Position numbers and translations under genes: made by a program
Origin: an uncultured Dorea sp.
Lineage (GTDB): Bacteria; Bacillota; Clostridia; Lachnospirales; Lachnospiraceae
DNA length: 35,822 nt
NCBI GenBank assembly: GCA_910579925.1
Contig: CAJTVY010000035.1
Coordinates: 1-35,822, forward strand
Reading direction: 5' to 3'
Notes under the pieces: generated by a model
Told to the model about the DNA's origin: nothing
The model's database searches: none
Seen by the model: the letters and a program-made list of their open reading frames with translations, nothing else
In this document: positions 1 through 7,375 of the stretch, piece after piece
Numbering within the stretch: the first letter of the stretch is position 1
Layout: every line of letters starts with the position of its first letter

Positions 1-51
1 CCCCTCATGAATGAGGGGCTAGGGGAGTTGAAGTGTCGAAGACACTTTTTT
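1..51. terminator. Tandem stem-loops after rbsK
   Basis: Two hairpins lie next to each other. The first (1-18) pairs CCCCTCAT with ATGAGGGG. The second (31-47) pairs AAGTGTC with GACACTT around a GAA loop and runs into a T tract on the plus strand (to 51). The second therefore looks like an intrinsic terminator for a plus-strand gene left of the window. For the minus-strand rbsK, whose stop is at 54-56, either hairpin could block transcription, but no U tract is visible on that strand inside the window. The direction is uncertain. Confidence 0.55.
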
Positions 52-53
52 AC

Positions 54-1049
54 TTATGCAGTAACGCCTGCTAAGTTCAGACGGAAATCGGATTCGGCCG
101 CAGCTAAAGAAACCGCTTCCTTATCCCGTTCAAACCGTTCAATATATTCCCGTACTTCATCCAGCGTAGGGATTGACGACTGGGCGCCTTTCCTTGTCAC
201 TGCGATGGCAGATACATAGTTGGCAAAGACTGCCGCATCAGAAAGGCTCTTCCCTTTAGCAAGCATAACTGCCAGCGCCGCGGTAAAAGAATCGCCGGCA
301 GCAGTGGTGTCCACTGCATCCACGGGTATTGCCGGAATGCGAAGTATACCCGACTCCTCTGAATCCAGATAGACCCCTTTTCCGCCAAGAGTCACCAGGA
401 TATTCTTAACGCCCTGGCTTCTGAGCTTTGCAGAGGCTTCCTGCAGATGATCCTCTACATGGTCGATTCCGGTCAGCATGTGAAGTTCTGTTTCGTTAGG
501 CTTGATAATGTCCACATAACGGAATAATTCATCAGGGAATTCTTTTGGCACGGGAGCCGGGTCAAGGATGACGGTCTTCCCCAGTTCCTTGGCTTTCTTT
601 GCGCCGTAGCATACGGTGTCGAGGGGAATCTCAAGCTGGAAGATGATAATGTCTGCCTCTTTTAGAAGATCCACGTTCTGATCAATGTCCTTACAGGACA
701 AAGTAGCGTTAGCGCCCGAGATCACGACGATGCAGTTATCTCCGTCACTGTTTACGGTAATTAAGGCAATCCCGGTAGTGGTATCCGGCCTTCTGATAAT
801 TCTGGAGACGTCAACCCCTGCGCGGCTTAAGCTTTCCATCTGGATATCTGCATACATGTCGTTGCCCACGGCGCCTAACATGGTTACGTCTGCATTCAGG
901 CACCCTGCGGCGCACGCCTGATTAGCGCCTTTGCCGCCGGGAATCATCTCCATCTTATCGCTTAAGATCGTCTCGCCTACGGTCGGCGTATGGTCCACGT
1001 TGACGACCATGTCAAGATTTAAGCTTCCTATTACTAATATTTTCTTCAT
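54..1049 (-). CDS. rbsK: Ribokinase (PfkB family)
   Basis: The protein should phosphorylate ribose at O5 with ATP in the cytoplasm. Of about 331 residues, the N-terminus reads as a ribokinase (VIGSLNLD), with the sugar-binding GGKGANQ motif at 38-44 and the anion-hole/catalytic-base motif DTTAAGD at 247-253, the form usual in ribokinases. A PNETE motif lies between them. I chose ATG 1049 because AAAGGA sits 9 nt upstream; a TTG at 1055 would add two residues but has worse spacing. It is the last gene of the operon, 6 nt after the upstream permease stop, so it is probably translationally coupled. About 30 residues extend past the usual family end. Together with the nucleoside hydrolase it points to ribose salvage. 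Another pentose or nucleoside substrate cannot be excluded. Confidence 0.93.
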   Translation of the reverse strand: MKKILVIGSLNLDMVVNVDHTPTVGETILSDKMEMIPGGKGANQACAAGCLNADVTMLGAVGNDMYADIQMESLSRAGVDVSRIIRRPDTTTGIALITVNSDGDNCIVVISGANATLSCKDIDQNVDLLKEADIIIFQLEIPLDTVCYGAKKAKELGKTVILDPAPVPKEFPDELFRYVDIIKPNETELHMLTGIDHVEDHLQEASAKLRSQGVKNILVTLGGKGVYLDSEESGILRIPAIPVDAVDTTAAGDSFTAALAVMLAKGKSLSDAAVFANYVSAIAVTRKGAQSSIPTLDEVREYIERFERDKEAVSLAAAESDFRLNLAGVTA

Positions 1050-1055
1050 ACTCAA

Positions 1056-1904
1056 CTATCCTTTCACACTGCCTGCCGTAATACCTTCTACGAAATACTT
1101 CTGGAACGGAAGGAACAGGCAGATTGGGATGATTGCAGATACCATGGAACTTGCATAAATGTAGGTCCACTGGATAGAACGTTCTCCGCTGAACTGGCTG
1201 ATTGCAATCTGGATTGTGCGGATTTCTTTTGAACGTGCGACAAGCAAAGGCCACATATAGGCGTTCCATTGGTTCATGAAGATCATAAGACCTGCGGTTA
1301 CGAACACAGGTACAGAGATCGGCATGATAATCTTTGTAAAGATCGTAGGCCATTTGGCTCCGTCTACCCTTGCCGCTTCCACCAGGCTTGGCGGAATATC
1401 CTTGAAGAACTGGATGAAAAGGAAGGTAACCAGTCCGTCTGCGATGGCGGGTATAATCATTCCGGCATAAGTATCCACCATGTGGAGATCGCTTGCCACG
1501 CCGTATAAGGGGATGGCAATCGCCTCGAAAGGCACCATGAAGGAGATCAGAACCAGCGGAAAGAGAATCTTCTTTCCCTTGAATTCAAAACATGTAAACG
1601 CAAAGGCTGCCATGGAATTGAGGATACATCCGAATATGATCGTGAATATGGTTACGATCAGTGTGTTCATGATCGGGCGCCAGAATTCATACTGTGTGAA
1701 AATCGTTACATAATTCTCCAGGGTGGCAGCAGTAGGAATCAGGGATTTGAGGGAAAACGGAAACATGTTCTGGAACAAATCTTCCTGGGTCCTAAGTGAT
1801 GCGGAAAGGCAGAATAAGATCGGAAAAAGTGACGCGACCACCATTATGATCAGGATAAGATAGATTAATATTTTTCTCGTTACTGCTTTTTGTCTCAGCG
1901 TCAT
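1056..1904 (-). CDS. Sugar ABC transporter permease (MalG type)
   Basis: This 282-residue inner-membrane protein is one of two permease subunits of a CUT1-type ABC importer. An N-terminal membrane segment (about 12-33) is followed by a set of hydrophobic helices, and the cytoplasmic EAA loop that contacts the ATPase is visible as VEAARVDGAKWPTIF followed by IIMPIS. Length and layout match MalG/UgpE-type permeases. The start has AGGAGG 7 nt upstream and overlaps the stop of the preceding permease in an ATGA junction, so the two are probably coupled. No ATPase gene lies in the operon; CUT1 systems of Firmicutes often share a housekeeping MsmK/UgpC-type ATPase encoded elsewhere. The substrate is inferred only from the neighbours. 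Confidence 0.92.
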   Translation of the reverse strand: MTLRQKAVTRKILIYLILIIMVVASLFPILFCLSASLRTQEDLFQNMFPFSLKSLIPTAATLENYVTIFTQYEFWRPIMNTLIVTIFTIIFGCILNSMAAFAFTCFEFKGKKILFPLVLISFMVPFEAIAIPLYGVASDLHMVDTYAGMIIPAIADGLVTFLFIQFFKDIPPSLVEAARVDGAKWPTIFTKIIMPISVPVFVTAGLMIFMNQWNAYMWPLLVARSKEIRTIQIAISQFSGERSIQWTYIYASSMVSAIIPICLFLPFQKYFVEGITAGSVKG

Positions 1905-2764
1905 TTTCTGGCCTCCTTTTCTGTCATAAATTTATTCTGTATGAAGCAGACGGTCATTACGATCACAAGTAATATGGTAACAAGGCAGGCCTGTCTGGGT
2001 CTGTTGGAATACTTGAAAGCGGATTTGTAGGCTTCATACATCAATACGTTGGTGCTTCCCTGGGGACCGCCGTCTGTGGCGATCTGCATTGGTGCAAACA
2101 ACAGGAAGTTCGCAGTAGTATTTGCAACCAGCACGAATAACCATGTGTTTTTCAGCAGCGGAATCGTGATACGGAACAAGGTATTGAAGAATCCGGCGCC
2201 GTCAATTTTTGCAGATTCATAGACCGCAGAGTCGATTCCTTTTAATCCGGCAAGAATAAACATCATCCAGTATGCGCAGCCTCTCCAGGAAGAGATCAGT
2301 ACGATGGAAAGAAGGGCCCATTTCTTGTCGATCAGAAATCCCACCGGCTTTAGCCCAAGCACGCCCAGCATACTGTTGATTACGCCGTTGTTCACATTGA
2401 GCATCATCTGCCAGATGACGGTCGATATGGTAAGCGATATACAGAACGGGAGATAGAAAATAGTACGGAAGACCTCTATTCCCCGGACTTTCACGTTTAC
2501 AAACATGGCCATGATGAAGGACACAATAATCTGGATCGGAATAATTATGACATTGAATTTCAACGTGACTTTCAGCGAGTTCCAGAAAGTCTTATCGGCA
2601 AACAGATGTTTATAATTATCCATGGTGAATCCGCTGTCCACAGAAGAGAAACCCTGGATCACACTGGAAATAATAGGATAAATCTTAAATATGCAGATCA
2701 TTACAATGGTTGGTAATATCAGAAGATACGGAAGCCATTTGTTTTTTATATAGATACCGCCCAT
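1901..2764 (-). CDS. Sugar ABC transporter permease (MalF/UgpA type)
   Basis: This 287-residue integral membrane protein is the partner permease. It starts with a short cytoplasmic tail and a hydrophobic helix (YLLILPTIVMICIFKIYPII), and carries the EAA loop as YESAKIDGAGFFNTLF followed by RITIPLL. Its length fits the short MalF-like permeases of CUT1 importers. AGGAG lies 5 to 6 nt before the ATG. The gene follows the solute-binding protein after a 69-nt gap containing a strong stem-loop, and overlaps the next permease by 4 nt. It should assemble as a heterodimer with that permease and an unlinked ATPase. Confidence 0.92.
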   Translation of the reverse strand: MGGIYIKNKWLPYLLILPTIVMICIFKIYPIISSVIQGFSSVDSGFTMDNYKHLFADKTFWNSLKVTLKFNVIIIPIQIIVSFIMAMFVNVKVRGIEVFRTIFYLPFCISLTISTVIWQMMLNVNNGVINSMLGVLGLKPVGFLIDKKWALLSIVLISSWRGCAYWMMFILAGLKGIDSAVYESAKIDGAGFFNTLFRITIPLLKNTWLFVLVANTTANFLLFAPMQIATDGGPQGSTNVLMYEAYKSAFKYSNRPRQACLVTILLVIVMTVCFIQNKFMTEKEARK

Positions 2765-2791
2765 GACACTCTCCTTTCATGTTTTCATGAG

Positions 2792-2824
2792 AAAAACAGG
2801 CTGCTGTTTTCAGTCAGCAGCCTG
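2792..2824 (-). terminator. Intercistronic stem-loop with U tract
   Basis: On the minus strand a perfect 10-bp stem (CAGGCTGCTG pairing with CAGCAGCCTG, 8-nt loop) is followed directly by TTTTT. It sits 10 nt after the solute-binding-protein stop and before the permease genes. It has the form of an intrinsic terminator, so it probably lowers readthrough or protects the upstream mRNA 3' end. That is a common way to make binding protein in excess over permeases. Confidence 0.75.
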
Positions 2825-2833
2825 ATCTGTCAA

Positions 2834-4162
2834 TTATTTATATGCTGCAACTGCGGCATCAAACTGTTCTACCGCGTTATTCAGAGTCTCTTCTACGTTG
2901 GCTCCGTTACGAACATCTTCCCAAGCCTGGTCAAGGGCTGTGGAATATTCGCCGAATACAGGCGTTACTGCGCGAGGTACGGCTGTATTTGCCGCTTCAT
3001 AAGCTGCAATCTTCATATCTTCTGGAGCATCTGGATTGTTGGCAATCTCATCCTGCTTGTCGATACGGCTTGGAACGTCGCCATTAATCTCAAGCCACAT
3101 ATCGCTTCCCTTGCCAAGAGTAAAATATTTGATAAACTCTGCGGCGGCATCCTTGTTGCCGGACTTTGAATTAATTCCGAAGTACCAGCTTCCGGTGGAG
3201 GTGGCTACTTCGTCTTCGTGACCCTCGAAACAAGGCGCATAAGTATAGCCGATCTCATCATCACAGGTCATGCTGACAGGAGTCCAGGTTCCGCCGATCA
3301 GGAATAAAACTTTTCCGGCGGCGAACTGGTCTGAAAGCTGTTCTGCGTTATATCCTTTGGAAGCGATTCCGTCGTCTACCAGTTTCTGATACCATGTCAT
3401 GGCGTCAATCCACGGTTTCGTATTCACAACGCCGTCCAGAGAGTATCCGTCGTCGCTGATGTTCTTTCCGCCCATGGAGTTGGCAAGCATATTCATCTGA
3501 TATACACGGCTTACCTGCTGGAAATCGAAGCCGATATATCCCTTGGTTCCGTCCGGATCAAGCTTTTTAAGCCCTTCTTTTGCAAGTTCAGCAACCTCTT
3601 CATAAGTCAGACGGTTGTCAGCGTCATTTTCAGGAAGAGTAATTCCGGCTTCGTCAAGGAGTTTCTTATTGTAATACAATTCCTGTGTAGAGGTATTCTC
3701 TGGAGCTGCATACATAGTATCTTCCCATACGCCTGCCTGGTAAGAAGAATCATCCCACTTCGCTTTATCTTTATCGGTGAAATACTGGTCAAGAGGCTCA
3801 AGATAGCCGCTGGAACCATACTTGGATATGAAGGTAACGTCAACGCTCATTACGTCAAAATCCGAATCGCCTGCCGCTGCTTTTGTCTCGATAACTTCAA
3901 ACAGATCGTTAAAAGAGTAGAATTCCGCATCAATATGCACGCCTGTTTCTTCTTCGTAGGCTTCCAGAATCGGCTTTGTAAGTCCTTCCCATCCTTCTTC
4001 GCCCGTCCCCTGGGAGATCCATTTGATGGTAACGGAATCTTTATCGCCAGAACCGCCCTCAGAACCGGAGTCTTTGCCGTCGGAGCTTTTGCATCCAGTC
4101 AGAGCCAGACCGGCCGTCATTGCTGTTACGAGTGTAATTGAAGTGATTTTTCTTAAATTCAT
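2834..4162 (-). CDS. Extracellular solute-binding lipoprotein (CUT1, MalE-like)
   Basis: This is the substrate receptor of the ABC importer, anchored to the outer face of the membrane. From ATG 4162 the protein has 442 residues with a lipoprotein signal: MNLRKI, a hydrophobic stretch, then the lipobox LTGC, with a Ser/Gly/Asp-rich linker after the cysteine. The body looks like family 1 solute-binding proteins, with a TWTPVSMTCDDEIGYTYAP segment and an ATSTGSWYFGINSKS segment near the ligand cleft. The reading frame stays open 43 codons upstream, but that segment has no signal-peptide character; AGGGG 7 nt before 4162 fixes the start. The family generally binds oligosaccharides, so a nucleoside or ribosyl-sugar ligand is inferred from the neighbours. 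Confidence 0.92.
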   Translation of the reverse strand: MNLRKITSITLVTAMTAGLALTGCKSSDGKDSGSEGGSGDKDSVTIKWISQGTGEEGWEGLTKPILEAYEEETGVHIDAEFYSFNDLFEVIETKAAAGDSDFDVMSVDVTFISKYGSSGYLEPLDQYFTDKDKAKWDDSSYQAGVWEDTMYAAPENTSTQELYYNKKLLDEAGITLPENDADNRLTYEEVAELAKEGLKKLDPDGTKGYIGFDFQQVSRVYQMNMLANSMGGKNISDDGYSLDGVVNTKPWIDAMTWYQKLVDDGIASKGYNAEQLSDQFAAGKVLFLIGGTWTPVSMTCDDEIGYTYAPCFEGHEDEVATSTGSWYFGINSKSGNKDAAAEFIKYFTLGKGSDMWLEINGDVPSRIDKQDEIANNPDAPEDMKIAAYEAANTAVPRAVTPVFGEYSTALDQAWEDVRNGANVEETLNNAVEQFDAAVAAYK

Positions 4163-4184
4163 AACTGTTCCCCTTTCCTTTTTG

Positions 4185-5159
4185 CTATTTAGTAAGTTTC
4201 TTAAATAAATCTGCGAACAGATTGTCGCGGTTAATATGGTACACGTATTTGATAAAATGCCGGTTGTCATCGAATGCGTACCGGTCGTCATATTCAGGAA
4301 TCGGACTATGGATCAGACTTTCTTCCATAAAGTCGCCGTCCAGAAGCCATGCGACTGCTGTAACGTCCCAGATGGGCCTTGTCCACGTAGAACCGCCATA
4401 GCATTCCAGCGCTTCCTTTGTCGTGACGTCTACAAGATAGTCGCAGATCTTATTCTTCCCTCTCAGATGATACTCTAATTCCGGTCCGCTGGTAGTAAAG
4501 GCTGACACAACGCCCATACAGGGCAGTTGTACAAGCGGTACTTCGCAGCCAAATACGATCCTGGCTCCGGCTACGTCCTGATAAAGATTGAATTCCTTAT
4601 TATGAGGCCAGTGTATGGCATTACCTCCAAGCCAGATCAGTACGATCCGGTCTTTGATCTCAGGCTTGAGAAGAAGGGCGGAGGATACGTTGGTAATTGC
4701 CCCGATTGCAATGACGTACAAGGGATTTTCCTGCGTATACTCCATGGCGCGGGCAGCCAGGTCTTTCGCTGCATCGGATATTACAGGTTCGTCTTCAGAG
4801 GGCATGTATCTGGTGGAACCTCTGAAAACCACGTCTTTCAGATCTTCTCTTTCCATCAGTGTCAGGACTCTTAGTATTTCCTGATAACTTTTTTCCATTC
4901 CATCAGCCGGGCCGGAAGATTTGTGGTTGAAGAAGGGAGCGGCATAGATGGCTTTTAAGTTCAGTTTGTCATCTGACCGGATCAGATATGCCAGTGCAAA
5001 CTGGTCGTCAATCTCATTATATGTATCGGTATCAATAACTACGTCTGCTTTTCCCTCTGGCTTCTTCAGCCGTAAGATCAGCTTTGCCTGTTCAGACAGG
5101 TCTGGTGCGGGAGCGTTTGTAAATGCTTCCCATTCTTTTTTTGCTTCGTCCTTACTCAT
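4185..5159 (-). CDS. Nucleoside hydrolase (IUNH family)
   Basis: The enzyme hydrolyses the N-glycosidic bond of a ribonucleoside to base and ribose. The family's calcium-binding aspartate cluster is visible as VVIDTDTYNEIDDQFAL near residues 35-55. A YVIAIGAITNVSSALLL segment and an IVLIWLGGNAIHW segment follow, as in IUNH enzymes. I chose ATG 5159 (324 residues) because AGGAG lies 4 nt upstream; a start at 5174 adds five residues and has no ribosome binding site. It is first in the operon, 22 nt before the binding-protein start, with a promoter about 95 nt upstream. No signal peptide is seen, so cleavage is cytoplasmic after uptake. The exact substrate is unknown, and atypical IUNH relatives acting on ribosyl glycosides are possible. 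Confidence 0.9.
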   Translation of the reverse strand: MSKDEAKKEWEAFTNAPAPDLSEQAKLILRLKKPEGKADVVIDTDTYNEIDDQFALAYLIRSDDKLNLKAIYAAPFFNHKSSGPADGMEKSYQEILRVLTLMEREDLKDVVFRGSTRYMPSEDEPVISDAAKDLAARAMEYTQENPLYVIAIGAITNVSSALLLKPEIKDRIVLIWLGGNAIHWPHNKEFNLYQDVAGARIVFGCEVPLVQLPCMGVVSAFTTSGPELEYHLRGKNKICDYLVDVTTKEALECYGGSTWTRPIWDVTAVAWLLDGDFMEESLIHSPIPEYDDRYAFDDNRHFIKYVYHINRDNLFADLFKKLTK

Positions 5160-5223
5160 AATTCTCCTTTCCATTCAGAAATATCTTGTGTGGTGAGTTT
5201 GAGATATATTATTTAGAAAAAAG

Positions 5224-5336
5224 CTTTCCTAAATAATTTTCCTATGCACATATACTACATTACATTTTCGGGAATGTCAACACTTATTTCTAAAAATGTA
5301 TAATAAAAATATTTTCTTACATAGTTTTCTTATGCA
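5224..5336. promoter_or_regulatory. Paired 25-bp operator-like boxes flanking the operon promoter
   Basis: Two boxes, 5224-5248 and 5312-5336, match at 20 of 25 positions and have the same orientation. Each is itself a tandem pair of half-sites of the form TTTTCYTA followed by a short A/T tail; both end in TATGCA. One lies just downstream of the minus-strand -10 element, where it would cover the transcription start; the other lies upstream of its -35 and just before the plus-strand -35. Centres are 88 bp apart. This looks like a repressor looping arrangement for the divergent LacI-kinase fusion, although LacI operators are usually palindromes rather than direct repeats. Confidence 0.5.
5252..5280 (-). 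promoter_or_regulatory. Sigma-A promoter of the nucleoside/ribose operon
   Basis: On the minus strand TTGACA (5275-5280) and TAGTAT (5252-5257) are separated by 17 bp. The predicted start lies about 85 nt before the hydrolase ATG and falls next to or inside one of the repeat boxes. Confidence 0.75.
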
Positions 5337-5363
5337 ATTTATACATTCTGCTGTTTGGGGAAG

Positions 5364-5392
5364 TTGACAAAATCTGGATTTTCATACATAAT
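5364..5392 (+). promoter_or_regulatory. Sigma-A promoter of the LacI-kinase fusion gene
   Basis: TTGACA (5364-5369) and CATAAT (5387-5392) are separated by 17 bp, about 30 nt before the ATG at 5425. The nearest repeat box ends 27 bp upstream of the -35, so autoregulation from that box is possible. Confidence 0.75.
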
Positions 5393-5424
5393 GGTTACAT
5401 AAAAGTTAAGAAGAGGAAAAACCT

Positions 5425-7326
5425 ATGACAATTAAGGAGATTGCAAATCTGGCTGGTGTTTCCATATCTACTGTTTCCAAGATCGTGAACAATAAAGATC
5501 AGAATATCAATCCGGAAACCCGCAGCCGGGTGCTGAAAATTGTAAAAGAATATAATTATACACCTTATGGTAATGTAAAAAGTATCTCTACGGCCAAAAG
5601 CTTTCTGATCGGGGTTCTTTTAAGAAGAGGATCCCAGACAAATCTTATGCTGAACGGAATTCTGTGCGTAGCGCAGGAGTATGGTTATAGCGTTCTTGTG
5701 TATGACAGCAAAGACGATATGGAGACGGAGCTTCGGCATGTTACGTCTCTGTGTAAGAATCATGTAGATGGGATTATATGGGAGCCGGTGTCGGAACAGA
5801 GTGTGCAGTACGAACGTTATTTTACAGAGCAGAATATTTCGGTCTGTTATATTAATGGATTTACGGAAGAATCTTTCTTCATTGATTTTGTGAGAATGGG
5901 ATATGTCCTGACTGAAAAACTCCTGGATTATAAGCATATGAGGCTTGCCTGTCTCATGAAAAAGAGAAGTCAGCGCTCGGCCCTTGTGCTGGAGGGGTTC
6001 AAGAAATGCCTTTATGATAATCATGTCCCATACAGCGACAAGATGGAATTATATATTTCGGATAAGGAATATTTTTCTAAGATTATCCATTATGATATAT
6101 CGGGAATCGTCAGCTCCCACTTTGCATCTTCTCTGATCCTGTACGAACAGATGGAGAGGCTTCATTATTATATACCTTCTGACCTGTCTCTGGTCAGCCT
6201 TAAGGACGATGTGAGAGAAGGGATATCCTTCCCGCATATTTCAAGCGTTAAAATTCCCTACCTGGAATTCGGACGGTATGTATGCATGCAGCTGATCGGA
6301 AAGTGTGAGAAGAAAGATCAGGATCCGGTGTATCTTTTTAAGGCGCCGTATGGGTTTGATAATGAAGACAGTCTGGATCCGCCGGCGTTTATGCGCGTGA
6401 AAAAGCTGGTGGTGGTCGGGAGTATCAATCTTGACGTTACATTTAATGTGGACATGCTGCCTCAGTCCGGGAAGACGACAACCATTCTTAATTCTACCAC
6501 GACTGCGGGGGGGAAGGGAGCGAATCAGGCGATCGGGGCGGCGAAACTCTACAGGGAAGTTTCCCTGATCGGTGAGATTGGCAATGATGCAGATGCGGCT
6601 TTTCTTTTTGATACGCTGGAGCGGGAGAATGTGACGACTCAGGGGATACACAGGGATCTGAATGCGCAGACCGGGAAAGCTTATATTTATATTGAAAAGG
6701 GCGGTGAGAGTGCGGTAACGATTCTTTCCGGCGCGAATGGAAACCTATCGGCAGAGGGAATCCGCAAGCGGCAGTATCTTTTTAAAAATGCCGGCTTCTG
6801 CCTTCTGGCAACGGAGATTCCGATTGATACGGTAATGGAAGCGGCCAGGGTTTCCAGGGAATACGGTGTGAAGAATATTCTGAAGCCGGCGGCTTTAAAG
6901 ACGATCCCAAAGGAGCTTCTGGAACTGACGGATATCTTTATTCCCAACCGTAAGGAAGCGGCGGCTCTTTGCCCGGTGACCGGCTCTGTGAAAGAACAGG
7001 CGGAATATTTTCTGGGAAAAGGGATGGAGGCGGTGATCATCACTCTGGGCGAGGAGGGGTGCTATCTGAAGACGGCGAATGTTTCCAGGTATTTTCCGGC
7101 GGCGGATTTTATGTCGATCGACGCAACGGGAGGCGCAGACGCCTTTATCTCAGCGTTTGCTTCCTACTTAAGCGAAGGATTTTCGCTGGAACATTCGATC
7201 CGGATCGCAACCTATGCCGCGGGATTCTGTGTATCAAGACAGGGAGTGGTGCCGGCTCTGGTGGACAGGAATACACTGGAGATGCATATCAGCAGGCTGG
7301 AACCGGAACTGCTGGGGACAAAGTAA
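5425..7326 (+). CDS. LacI-family regulator fused to ribokinase-like domain
   Basis: This 633-residue protein joins two complete modules. Residues 1-50 form a LacI helix-turn-helix (MTIKEIANLAGVSISTVSKI, with the VSKIVNNK hinge region). Residues about 60-315 form a periplasmic-binding-protein-like sensor. Residues about 326-633 form a PfkB kinase, starting KKLVVVGSINLD, with GGKGANQ at 362-368. The kinase anion-hole motif reads DATGGAD (566-572) instead of the DTTGAGD/DTTAAGD form; the catalytic-base Asp is kept but the glycine/alanine order is changed. The segment KPAAL also replaces the usual (N/D)PAP. The start has GAGG 8 nt upstream and a good promoter. It probably represses the divergent operon. 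Whether the kinase part is catalytic or a ligand sensor is open. No frame break separates the modules. Confidence 0.9.
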   Translation: MTIKEIANLAGVSISTVSKIVNNKDQNINPETRSRVLKIVKEYNYTPYGNVKSISTAKSFLIGVLLRRGSQTNLMLNGILCVAQEYGYSVLVYDSKDDMETELRHVTSLCKNHVDGIIWEPVSEQSVQYERYFTEQNISVCYINGFTEESFFIDFVRMGYVLTEKLLDYKHMRLACLMKKRSQRSALVLEGFKKCLYDNHVPYSDKMELYISDKEYFSKIIHYDISGIVSSHFASSLILYEQMERLHYYIPSDLSLVSLKDDVREGISFPHISSVKIPYLEFGRYVCMQLIGKCEKKDQDPVYLFKAPYGFDNEDSLDPPAFMRVKKLVVVGSINLDVTFNVDMLPQSGKTTTILNSTTTAGGKGANQAIGAAKLYREVSLIGEIGNDADAAFLFDTLERENVTTQGIHRDLNAQTGKAYIYIEKGGESAVTILSGANGNLSAEGIRKRQYLFKNAGFCLLATEIPIDTVMEAARVSREYGVKNILKPAALKTIPKELLELTDIFIPNRKEAAALCPVTGSVKEQAEYFLGKGMEAVIITLGEEGCYLKTANVSRYFPAADFMSIDATGGADAFISAFASYLSEGFSLEHSIRIATYAAGFCVSRQGVVPALVDRNTLEMHISRLEPELLGTK

Positions 7327-7327
7327 G

Positions 7328-7365
7328 GACGGCTGCGAAATTTAAACGTAGCCGTCTTCGTTCGA
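7328..7365 (+). terminator. Terminator-like hairpin after the fusion gene
   Basis: A 10-bp stem (7328-7337 with 7347-7356, one G-T pair) encloses a loop rich in A and T and is followed by a weak T-containing stretch (TTCGTTCG). It lies right after the TAA at 7324-7326, between convergent genes, and may act in both directions. The weak U tract lowers the score. Confidence 0.6.
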
Positions 7366-7375
7366 TACTTACTTC

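Noticed and set aside
4163..4291. 43-codon upstream extension of the solute-binding protein
   Set aside because: It would place a non-signal sequence before a clear lipoprotein signal, and the ribosome binding site fits ATG 4162.
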